Assembly: GCA_029254005.1 (NCBI GenBank)
Contig: JAQWYJ010000125.1
Location: forward strand, 1 to 40,095
Direction of reading: 5' to 3'
Source: Porticoccaceae bacterium
GTDB lineage: Bacteria > Pseudomonadota > Gammaproteobacteria > Pseudomonadales > Porticoccaceae
Length of the DNA: 40,095 bases
A program made the position numbers and the translations under genes. Below, piece by piece: positions 33,522 through 40,095 of this stretch (position 1 is the first letter of the stretch; the number at the start of each line of letters is the position of its first letter). A model generated the notes under the pieces. That model was not told where the DNA came from. It saw nothing but the letters and a program-made list of their open reading frames with translations, and searched no databases.

Positions 33522-34373
33522 TTACTCGTCCGCCTGCGCGAGACGTTCTTGACGTTTTTGCTCCTCAAAAAGCACCGCTTTTATTTCTGCCAGAACGCCG
33601 TCTACATCAGATTCCCCATCTGTTGTGTCAACTCTCCCTGTTAAGATTGTGTCTGGCTTAAGCTCTCCGTCTTCATAGAGAGCCCACATTTCTTCAGCAT
33701 ATTGTGTTTCTAATAATTCAGGGGCGAATTGTCCGTAATAGTGTGTCATATTTGCAACATCTCTTTGCAACATAGACTGGGCATGATTGTTAGCTGAGGC
33801 ATCTACGGCCTGTGGTAGATCAATAACTACCGGCCCATAATCATCAACCAATACGTTAAATTCAGACAGATCACCGTGGACAATGCCGGCACATAGCATG
33901 AGTACTACGTAGTGCATCATTATGGCGTGATCTTCAATGGCTTGCTCTGCGCTCATGGATACGTCCCCTAGACGCGGTGCAACATCGCCTTGATCGTCTG
34001 TTACCAATTCCATGAGTAGAACCCCATCAAAACAACCGTAGGGCCTGGGAACCCTAACACCAGCATTTGCCAGTAAATATAGGGCATCTACTTCGGCATT
34101 TTGCCAAGTCTCTTCCTGCTGTTTACGGCCGTATTTTGAGCCTTTTTCCATAGCTCTCGCACGGCGACTATTGCGAACTTTTCGACCTTCTTGGTACTGA
34201 GTTGCTTTTTTAAAGCTTCGCTTTAGCGCATCTTTATAAACCTTTGCACAGCGTACTTCTCTGCCACAGCGCACAGTGTAAACCGTTGCTTCTTTGCCGC
34301 TCATCAGCTGACCAATAACAGCGTCAATAACGCCATCATCAAGTAATGGCTGTAGTCTTTTAGGTATTTTCAT
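33522..34373 (-). CDS. RIO1-like serine/threonine kinase (PA4780 type)
   Basis: A 283-residue kinase of the bacterial RIO1-like group. The N-terminal 'KIPKRLQPLLDDGVIDAVIGQLMSGKEATVYTV' carries the nucleotide-binding loop (SGKEA), and the ATP lysine is in 'CAKVYKD'. An insert rich in basic residues (SFKKATQYQEGRKVRNSRRARAMEK) follows. The catalytic loop is 'GIVHGDLSEFNVLV', with the base Asp and the Asn, and the metal-binding loop is 'VVIDLPQAVD'. Such kinases are usually cytoplasmic; their bacterial targets are unknown. Convergent with ubiI, with an 18-base gap and no terminator. Confidence 0.93.
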   Translation of the reverse strand: MKIPKRLQPLLDDGVIDAVIGQLMSGKEATVYTVRCGREVRCAKVYKDALKRSFKKATQYQEGRKVRNSRRARAMEKGSKYGRKQQEETWQNAEVDALYLLANAGVRVPRPYGCFDGVLLMELVTDDQGDVAPRLGDVSMSAEQAIEDHAIMMHYVVLMLCAGIVHGDLSEFNVLVDDYGPVVIDLPQAVDASANNHAQSMLQRDVANMTHYYGQFAPELLETQYAEEMWALYEDGELKPDTILTGRVDTTDGESDVDGVLAEIKAVLFEEQKRQERLAQADE

Positions 34374-34409
34374 AAGTACGTCAGCAGGTGTGATCTAATC
34401 ATAAGCTTG

Positions 34410-35456
34410 CTAGCTTAATGCTACTAGCTTAAAAGAGCCATCGCTGGCTAGTATATCGATGACATTAAAATAATGTTTGGCTTTTTTCTCAAGGGGAATA
34501 AATGTATTCACGACAAACAGAGCATGCCCTTGAGGAGCTAAAAGTCTTTTGGTTGCCGCTAAAAATTTAGTACACATGTCACCATCTACAGCAAAGCCTT
34601 GATGAAAAGGAGGATTACACAAAATTGTATCAAATTGCTCTGTAATTGTGTCGCCCGCATCAGAGGCAACAATATTGATCTGATGAGAGCTCCCTTTGAA
34701 ATTTTCCGTCACTGCCAGCAGTGCGGCAGCATTATTATCGGTGAGAGTAATCTCCTTAAAATTCAATTTGAGTGCACAATAAGCAAGATAGCCATAGCCG
34801 CAACCAAGATCCAGTAATCGCTCCGGGGGGTGTTTAAACCGCTTTAAAAACGTGGGTAACTGAGTCGCTAAAAATGCACTTCCACGATCAACTTTATCCC
34901 ACCCAAAAATACCAGGTTTACTACTGATATTTTTATCAGGGATAGCCTCTAGAGTGCGTATCATTTGGTAATTATTGTCATTTAATAAATTCTTTGAAGC
35001 TTGATGAAAGGTAATTTTTGCTAAGTAGTTAGCCCCATTTTTTTTGGCTAGGCTATCGTCACTCATTAAAGTGCAGGCTTTTTTCACATAACTTTTAATG
35101 CCATCATTTTTTTCGCCAGAAAGGATTAAGGTTGCCTGACCTTTTAATAGACTGATACTTTGGTTAATGACATGGTGACTACTTGCGCGTTCTTTGGAAA
35201 CACGAAAGAGAATCGCATCAAAACTGTGCTTATTAAAGACACTAAAGTCTAGATCATTAAATATGACCGTCAATCCCGATGCTTTAGCTTGTTGCGCTAT
35301 ATCATAGCGATTACTTATTAGCTGCAGATCACCGTGCCTTTGCAAGGCAATATCAACCCAATTAACTGAAGCCCAGTTTTCATCAGCAACAATTAATTTT
35401 TTTCCTTTTATTACGCAGAGTTGGTCAAGTAATTGGGCGACATTTATATCGATCAT
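34410..35456 (-). CDS. rsmC: 16S rRNA guanine-N2 methyltransferase RsmC
   Basis: A 348-residue two-domain RNA methyltransferase. The N-terminal half is a degenerate methyltransferase-like domain (residues 1-170). The C-terminal half has the linker 'KPGIFGWDKVDRGSAFLATQLP', the SAM motif 'LLDLGCGYGYLAYCAL', 'ITLTDNNAAALLA' and the catalytic 'CNPPFHQG'. This fits RsmC, which methylates G1207 of 16S rRNA. RlmG is a close relative, but the GIFGWDK linker fits RsmC better. The ATG at 35,456 is preferred to a TTG 18 bases upstream. It sits 39 bases from rsuA, another 16S rRNA modification gene, on the same strand. Confidence 0.88.
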   Translation of the reverse strand: MIDINVAQLLDQLCVIKGKKLIVADENWASVNWVDIALQRHGDLQLISNRYDIAQQAKASGLTVIFNDLDFSVFNKHSFDAILFRVSKERASSHHVINQSISLLKGQATLILSGEKNDGIKSYVKKACTLMSDDSLAKKNGANYLAKITFHQASKNLLNDNNYQMIRTLEAIPDKNISSKPGIFGWDKVDRGSAFLATQLPTFLKRFKHPPERLLDLGCGYGYLAYCALKLNFKEITLTDNNAAALLAVTENFKGSSHQINIVASDAGDTITEQFDTILCNPPFHQGFAVDGDMCTKFLAATKRLLAPQGHALFVVNTFIPLEKKAKHYFNVIDILASDGSFKLVALS

Positions 35457-35495
35457 ATTTTTTGTCCGTTGCAAATCAAATCGGTATGTTGCTAA

Positions 35496-36188
35496 TTACC
35501 CTATGCAGGCCACTTCGGCTTCAGATAAGGCGCGATAATCTCCCTCAGCAAGATCTTCGTCAAGAGTAATACCACCTACCCTGAACCGATGGAGTTTAAC
35601 CACATGGTTACCCAATGCAACAAACATTCGTTTAACTTGGTGATACTTACCCTCACCTATGGCTAAGGTTAAGCAATGGCTATCTATCTTTGTCATAGTT
35701 GCAGGCATACATCGATGTTTTTCTCCATCCAGTTGGACGCCTAAGGAGAGTTTTTCAGGGTAATTATCCTCTATAGGATTGCCCAGAGTCACAGTATAGA
35801 CTTTAGTGCACTTTGAGCGTGGCGATGTTAGTCGATGATTCCACTTACCATCATCAGTAATTAGTAGAAGCCCAGTGGTGTCTATGTCAAGCCGACCGGC
35901 AATTTGTAACTCATCACTGCGATGCTCATAAACAAGACTAAGGGCTGTAGGGTGATGCTTATCTTTACTCACTGATACAACGCCAGCAGGTTTGTTAAGC
36001 ATAAAATATCTATGTTTACAGGCACTGATGACTGACCCATCTAAGCTAACTTTCTGCTCTGAAGTCACCTTAGTAGCTGGATTGGTGGTGACTTGGTCGT
36101 CGATTTCGACTGCTCCAGTCTTAATGATACGCTTAACCTCAGAGCGAGAAATGTCAGTCGCATTGCTAATGTATTTATCTAGGCGCAC
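35496..36188 (-). CDS. rsuA: 16S rRNA pseudouridine-516 synthase
   Basis: A 230-residue pseudouridine synthase. An S4 RNA-binding domain occupies residues 1-55 (MRLDKYISNATDISRSEVKRIIKTGAVEI in parts). The catalytic domain contains 'RYFMLNKPAGVVSVSKD' and the catalytic Asp in 'GRLDIDTTGLLLITDDG', then 'EGKYHQVKRMFVALGNHV' and 'RVGGITL', all standard for the RsuA branch. The modified base in E. coli is U516 of 16S rRNA. Its start is two bases after the hemB stop. Its base composition is like the genes to the left and unlike most of hemB. Confidence 0.95.
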   Translation of the reverse strand: MRLDKYISNATDISRSEVKRIIKTGAVEIDDQVTTNPATKVTSEQKVSLDGSVISACKHRYFMLNKPAGVVSVSKDKHHPTALSLVYEHRSDELQIAGRLDIDTTGLLLITDDGKWNHRLTSPRSKCTKVYTVTLGNPIEDNYPEKLSLGVQLDGEKHRCMPATMTKIDSHCLTLAIGEGKYHQVKRMFVALGNHVVKLHRFRVGGITLDEDLAEGDYRALSEAEVACIG

Positions 36189-36190
36189 CG

Positions 36191-37192
36191 CTAATCAATG
36201 CCCTTAAGTAATTGAGCCGCTTCTTTTGCAAAATAAGTAAGAATCCCGTCAGCACCTGCACGTTTGAAGGCCATTAAAGACTCCATGATAATCTGCTCGC
36301 GATTTAACCATTTGTTGTCAAAAGCTGCACAATGCATTGCATATTCGCCACTCACCTGATACACAAATGTCGGTGCTTTTAATTCGTCTTTTACCCTACG
36401 AAGAATATCCAGGTAGGGCATTCCAGGCTTAATCATAATAATATCTGCGCCCTCTGATATATCCATTTCTACTTCACGCATAGAATCTTTTTTATTTGCA
36501 TAATCCATTTGATAGGTATCTTTATTAAGAGCTCCAAGATTTTTAACAGAGCCTACAGCATCCCTGAAGGGCCCATAAAAATTTGATGAATATTTTGCAG
36601 CATAAGATAAAATTTTTGTATCTATAAACTTATTTTTTTCTAGAGATTTTCTAATAGCTTTTATTCTTCCATCCATCATATCTGAAGGAGCTATTATATC
36701 TACTCCACACTCAGCATGACTTAAAGATTGTTTAACTAGCACCTCTATAGTTTCATCGTTAAGAATTTCTTTATTAGCCCCTAGTATTCCATCTTGCCCA
36801 TGAACTGTATATGGATCTAAAGCAACATCACTTATTATTGCAATATCTTTTACAGATTTTTTAATACTTCTTATAGCCCTTTGCATCAAACCATCTTGAT
36901 TAAATGATTCTGTTCCTTGAATATCTTTATACTTTTTCTCGATACATGGAAATAAAGCTATACCTTGAATGCCAAGTTTTTTTAAAATCTTTATTTCTTT
37001 AATTGCAATATCTATACTCATTCTATAAATATCAGGCATGGACTTAATTTTTTCAGTTTTATTATTTCCTTCTATGATAAAAATTGGCTGTATTAAGTCA
37101 TGAGGAGACAATATATTCTCCCTAATTAGATTTCGAATAGGGCTATTATTGCGAAGTCTCCTTAGTCTTATATTTGGAAAATTTTTTTTCAT
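36191..37192 (-). CDS. hemB: Delta-aminolevulinate dehydratase (porphobilinogen synthase)
   Basis: A 333-residue TIM-barrel enzyme condensing two 5-aminolevulinate molecules to porphobilinogen in tetrapyrrole synthesis. Active-site lysines lie in 'KILSYAAKYSSNFYGPFRDA' (first Lys) and 'IIMIKPGMPYLD' (Schiff-base Lys). The metal-binding segment reads 'DVALDPYTVHGQDG' instead of the cysteine-rich zinc version, so this is the Mg-dependent type, as in Pseudomonas. The C-terminal 'TFVYQVSGEYAMHCAAF' and 'AFKRAGADGILTYFA' are typical. The start at 37,192 gives a normal length. Base composition breaks within the gene near 36,480: the C-terminal third is about 42% GC, the rest about 31%. Confidence 0.95.
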   Translation of the reverse strand: MKKNFPNIRLRRLRNNSPIRNLIRENILSPHDLIQPIFIIEGNNKTEKIKSMPDIYRMSIDIAIKEIKILKKLGIQGIALFPCIEKKYKDIQGTESFNQDGLMQRAIRSIKKSVKDIAIISDVALDPYTVHGQDGILGANKEILNDETIEVLVKQSLSHAECGVDIIAPSDMMDGRIKAIRKSLEKNKFIDTKILSYAAKYSSNFYGPFRDAVGSVKNLGALNKDTYQMDYANKKDSMREVEMDISEGADIIMIKPGMPYLDILRRVKDELKAPTFVYQVSGEYAMHCAAFDNKWLNREQIIMESLMAFKRAGADGILTYFAKEAAQLLKGID

Positions 37193-37268
37193 TTTATTAG
37201 TCTAACACTTTTTATTTTAAGAGAAGATGTTATATTAATCTATCTACAATTATAACAATGGAGGTTAT

Positions 37269-37745
37269 ATGTCTATTTGGCATGAAAAATTCACTTTAGA
37301 ACATGTTATTTCTTTAAGAAATAATAATTTAAATAAGCATTTGGGCATTGAATTTATTGAGTTGGGTGAAGATTATATTGTGGCTAGAATGCCGGTTGAA
37401 GACTTTACGAGGCAATCTAGGGGTATACTACATGGTGGAGCATCATGCGTTCTAGCAGAAGCTCTCGGAAGCATCGCATCCAATATCTGCATAGATATGA
37501 GAAAACAAAAAGCTGTTGGTTTAGAAATAAATGCAAATCATGTAAGACCAGTCTCTAGTGGCTATGTTACAGGGAAGACTACTGTCGCAAGTCTTGGAAG
37601 ATCTGTTCATGTATGGAATATTGATATAAAAAATGATGCCGGTAAAATGAACTGTGTTTCTCGATTGACGACAGCTATAGTAAATCTTAAAGAAGATGAA
37701 ATTATAAAAAACTCTAAACTCTTAGATGATTTATTAAAAACTTGA
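37269..37745 (+). CDS. Hotdog-fold acyl-CoA thioesterase (YdiI/MenI-like)
   Basis: A 158-residue single hotdog-domain thioesterase. It follows YdiI/MenI of E. coli from the start: 'SIWHEKFTLEHVISL', 'LGIEFIELGEDYIVARMPV', 'GILHGGASCVLAEALGSIAS', with the catalytic Glu in 'LAEALGS', and 'VGLEINANHVRPVSSG'. E. coli YdiI hydrolyses 1,4-dihydroxy-2-naphthoyl-CoA and other aromatic acyl-CoAs; the substrate here is unknown. GGAGG lies four to five bases before the ATG. It is divergent from hemB with a 76-base AT-rich gap and convergent with hemF, leaving only three bases between the stops. Codon use is AT-rich like its right-hand neighbours. Confidence 0.88.
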   Translation: MSIWHEKFTLEHVISLRNNNLNKHLGIEFIELGEDYIVARMPVEDFTRQSRGILHGGASCVLAEALGSIASNICIDMRKQKAVGLEINANHVRPVSSGYVTGKTTVASLGRSVHVWNIDIKNDAGKMNCVSRLTTAIVNLKEDEIIKNSKLLDDLLKT

Positions 37746-37748
37746 GGT

Positions 37749-38636
37749 TTATAAAAATTTCTTAAGATTTTTCTCGAATGCGGCTAATTTAATATCTTTT
37801 TTACCCGTCCATATTACGCTGGGAGGCATAGACATTAGTATAGAGTCTGCTCTGCCACCAGACTGTAATCCGAATATAGTTCCTCTATCATAGACTAAAT
37901 TAAATTCCACATATCTTCCGCGTCTAATTAGCTGAAAGGTTTTATGTGTTTTATTATATTTTTTCTTAGTACGTTTCTTAATTATATGTACATAAGACTC
38001 TAAATATGTGTTTCCTGTATCTAGAACAAACTCTTTATAGAAACTTTTTTTCTGGTTATTAAGGTTATCAAAGAATAAACCTCCTATCCCTCTCTTTTCG
38101 TTTCTATGTTTATTAAAAAAGTATTCATCACATTGTTTGCTAAAGTCCTGATAGAAAGTGCTTTTATATTTATCGCATACTTTTTTAGCTGATTCATGCC
38201 AAGATTTTATATCATCTAAATATACAAAATATGGAGTAAGGTCAAAACCGCCACCAAACCACCAATTTTTTTTTGACTTATTATCTGTTTCAAAATATCT
38301 TATGTTAAAATGTGAGCAAGGTACAAAAGGGTTATCAGGATGAATAACAACTGAAACACCTGTAGCAAGAAAGCTTTTAACGCCCCCCTTTATTTTTTTT
38401 GCTAATGCACTGTTTGGTAGAACAAGGCCCTCTATTGAAGAAAAATTAACCATTCCCTTTTCTATTACTCTTCCATCAGAAAGTTCACAGCTTATGCCGC
38501 CACCACCAGATTTATACTTCCATCTTGTTTTTGAAATTTTTACTTTTTGATCCAGGTCATGAAAGTTATTAATAATATTTTTTTGTAACTTCTTGAAAAG
38601 TAATTCTATCTCTTTAAAATCTTTAGACTTTTTCAT
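37749..38636 (-). CDS. hemF: Oxygen-dependent coproporphyrinogen III oxidase
   Basis: A 295-residue enzyme that decarboxylates coproporphyrinogen III to protoporphyrinogen IX using oxygen. Family motifs are 'GGGGISCELSDGRVIEKGMVNFS', 'HFNIRYFE', 'WWFGGGFDLTPYF', 'RGIGGLFFDNL', 'RRGRYVEFNLVYDRGTIFGLQSGGRADSILMSMPP' (present in parts) and 'W.G', all in order. The length matches E. coli HemF (299). It is the second heme gene in this block after hemB. Its ATG overlaps the end of tsaC by four bases, giving a topA-tsaC-hemF operon. The protein is rich in Lys, Asn and Ile, fitting low-GC codon use. Confidence 0.96.
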   Translation of the reverse strand: MKKSKDFKEIELLFKKLQKNIINNFHDLDQKVKISKTRWKYKSGGGGISCELSDGRVIEKGMVNFSSIEGLVLPNSALAKKIKGGVKSFLATGVSVVIHPDNPFVPCSHFNIRYFETDNKSKKNWWFGGGFDLTPYFVYLDDIKSWHESAKKVCDKYKSTFYQDFSKQCDEYFFNKHRNEKRGIGGLFFDNLNNQKKSFYKEFVLDTGNTYLESYVHIIKKRTKKKYNKTHKTFQLIRRGRYVEFNLVYDRGTIFGLQSGGRADSILMSMPPSVIWTGKKDIKLAAFEKNLKKFL

Positions 38637-39184
38637 TTCCTTATATTCTCATTAGTTCTCATATCAATTATTATACTAGGTTTACTGTAATTACCTATAT
38701 CACCTTCTATCAAATAATCTACTTTATTCTGAAACTCAGATATAAAAACTTTTTGATCTTTAATATTTTTATCCCCACTTATATTAGCACTGGTTGAGAT
38801 TATTGGACTTTGAAACTTATCACATATTTTATTAATTACAGGATGATCTGATATTCTTATCCCAATAAGACCAGTATCTTCATCTATTAACCAATATGGG
38901 ACATCTTTTTTTGCTGGTATTAACCAGGTTGTATGACCAGGCCAAGTAGACTTTACTTTTTCAGTGATAATATTAATATCCACTAGGTTTGTTAATTGAT
39001 TGATACTTGAGGCAACCAAGAGAAAAGGTTTTTTTGAGTTACGATTTTTAATATTAGAAATTCTAACTACAGCTTTTTCATTCCATGGATCACAGCCTAA
39101 CCCAAATACTGCTTCAGTTGGGTAGCCTATAACACCACCGTCACTAAGCAGTTTAATAGCATTCTCAGGAGAACCAATTATCAT
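38633..39184 (-). CDS. tsaC: Threonylcarbamoyl-AMP synthase
   Basis: A 183-residue YrdC-domain protein that forms threonylcarbamoyl-AMP for the t6A modification of ANN-decoding tRNAs. Motifs are 'GGVIGYPTEAVFGLGCDPWN' near the N-terminus, 'IKNRNSKKPFLLVASS' (the KxR...P segment), 'WPGHTTWLIPA', 'IGIRISDHP' and 'PIISTSANISG'. It is the short TsaC form without the C-terminal Sua5 domain. The start overlaps the end of topA by four bases and its end overlaps hemF by four. topA-tsaC adjacency is common in Gammaproteobacteria. The base composition is AT-rich. Confidence 0.94.
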   Translation of the reverse strand: MIIGSPENAIKLLSDGGVIGYPTEAVFGLGCDPWNEKAVVRISNIKNRNSKKPFLLVASSINQLTNLVDINIITEKVKSTWPGHTTWLIPAKKDVPYWLIDEDTGLIGIRISDHPVINKICDKFQSPIISTSANISGDKNIKDQKVFISEFQNKVDYLIEGDIGNYSKPSIIIDMRTNENIRK

Positions 39185-40095
39185 TTTTTCTTAGCTCTAA
39201 ATTTCCTTCTAAATTTCTTTTTTGGAGCATTTTTTATCATTTCAATGCATGTTTCTTCATCTAAATCTTTGGGTTCTACATCTTTTGGAATTTTAGCATT
39301 CACTTTTCCATTAGTTATATAAGGACCAAATCGGCCATTCAGTACTTTTATTCCAGACTCTTCAAAGAAATTTATGTTTGCATTTATATCAGCTTCAATT
39401 TTTTCTTCTATTAACTCAATTGCTTCTTCTTCTTCTATGCTAAAAATATCTCTTCCTCTAACAGAAACATTAGTTTTGCCGCATTTTAAATATGGGCCAA
39501 ACGGGCCTATGTTTATTAAAACATCGTCTTCTTTGAAAGTTCCAATCTTTTCGGGTAAACCAAACATCCTGATAGCATCATCCATAGTGATAGAGTCAAT
39601 ATTTTTTTTCTGCTCATATGTAAGCGCAGCCCACTTAGGTTTTTCTTCATCTTCTTTAGTGCCCATTTGAATAGTCGGGCCATATTTAGTAAGCCTCACG
39701 GTTACTGGCCTACCTGTTTCTGGGTGAATGCCTAGGTCTTTTAATTCTCTTGTTTCTGATATATCTACCGTCACTAGTTTATCTTCAAGATTAACTCTAA
39801 ATGGCTCATAAGTAGATTTAATGCAGGTCATAGAATCTTGATCACCATTAGCAATTTTATCAAGATTATCCTCTAGCTTTGCTGTGAAATCATAGTCTAC
39901 TAAATCATTACTGAAATGTTTCGTAAGAGTATCACAAACAACTTTTGCTAGTGCTGTTGGCTGGAAGTTGCTAGCCTCAGGGTCGACATAATTACTGTCA
40001 AGTATTTTTGATATGATGGTAACATAGGTAGATGGACGTCCAATTCCTAATTCTTCTAACGCTTGAATTAAGCTGGCCTGATAATACCAAGCTGG
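39181..40095 (-). CDS. topA: DNA topoisomerase I, C-terminal part (5' end outside window)
   Basis: The frame is open to the right window edge and gives the last 304 residues of a type IA topoisomerase. The visible N-terminal part is the end of the core domain: 'ASLIQALEELGIGRPSTYVTII', with the strongly conserved GIGRPSTY, and 'FTAKLEDNLDKIANG'. The tail consists of TopA C-terminal repeats: 'LGIHPETGRPVTVRLTKYGP', 'MFGLPEKIGTF', 'NIGPFGPYLKCG' and 'LNGRFGPYITNGKVNAKIPKD', ending in a basic KKKFRRKFRAKKK tail. No C4 zinc-finger cysteines of the E. coli type are seen. It relaxes negative supercoils. It leads the topA-tsaC-hemF run. Confidence 0.94.
   Translation of the reverse strand, partial: PAWYYQASLIQALEELGIGRPSTYVTIISKILDSNYVDPEASNFQPTALAKVVCDTLTKHFSNDLVDYDFTAKLEDNLDKIANGDQDSMTCIKSTYEPFRVNLEDKLVTVDISETRELKDLGIHPETGRPVTVRLTKYGPTIQMGTKEDEEKPKWAALTYEQKKNIDSITMDDAIRMFGLPEKIGTFKEDDVLINIGPFGPYLKCGKTNVSVRGRDIFSIEEEEAIELIEEKIEADINANINFFEESGIKVLNGRFGPYITNGKVNAKIPKDVEPKDLDEETCIEMIKNAPKKKFRRKFRAKKK

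Noticed and set aside
1-40095. CRISPR arrays, prophage, integrase or transposase genes
   Set aside because: No regularly spaced repeats, integrase or transposase motifs, or terminal inverted repeats were seen, including at the duplication ends.

Overview
The window reads as a chromosome segment from a marine-type gammaproteobacterium. The support is gene order: purH-fis-dusB-prmA-accC-accB-aroQ-dsbD, 6S RNA next to fau, zapA facing a ygfB-pepP-ubiH-ubiI run, then a PA4780-type RIO kinase, rsmC, rsuA and hemB. A SAR92/Cellvibrionales-like host is my inference from this order and the moderate GC; no marker settles it.

Positions 1-13,680 are accessory. Small detoxification-like and membrane genes (two VOC/glyoxalase-fold proteins, a YbjQ protein, small membrane proteins) are followed by a PepSY membrane protein, a very large secreted VPS10/BNR-repeat protein, about 2.2 kb of decayed DNA, two alpha/beta hydrolases around a membrane protein, an arylsulfatase and an XRE regulator with a membrane tail. 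The main event here is a segmental duplication. A block [membrane protein - VOC protein - small glycine-rich protein - terminator - alpha/beta hydrolase] is present at about 1.24-2.68 kb and again at about 7.41-9.16 kb and beyond. The copies decayed reciprocally: the first keeps the upstream genes and has a broken hydrolase, the second keeps the hydrolase and has broken upstream genes.

Positions 13,710-35,460 are compact core genome: purine synthesis (purH), the nucleoid regulator fis with dusB, ribosomal protein methylation (prmA), the biotin carboxylase half of acetyl-CoA carboxylase (accB, accC), shikimate pathway aroQ, periplasmic disulfide reduction (dsbD), a copper chaperone, a DUF2333 protein, rpiA, ilvA, pyk, fau, 6S RNA, zapA and a ZapB-like coiled coil, ygfB, pepP, two ubiquinone hydroxylases, a RIO kinase and rsmC. 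Convergent pairs are packed tightly; one pair shares a CTAG as both stop codons.

Positions 35,496-40,095 hold rsuA, hemB, a YdiI/MenI-like thioesterase, hemF, tsaC and the 3' part of topA. Base composition falls abruptly inside hemB, near 36,480: about 42% GC on the rsuA side and about 31% beyond. This is either a recombination junction or an assembly join, and should be settled before the right-hand 3.6 kb is assigned to the same genome.

I found no CRISPR array, integrase, transposase, tRNA or rRNA. I did not find a convincing new multi-gene system. The best leads are the reciprocally decayed duplication with its covarying terminator and the composition break in hemB.
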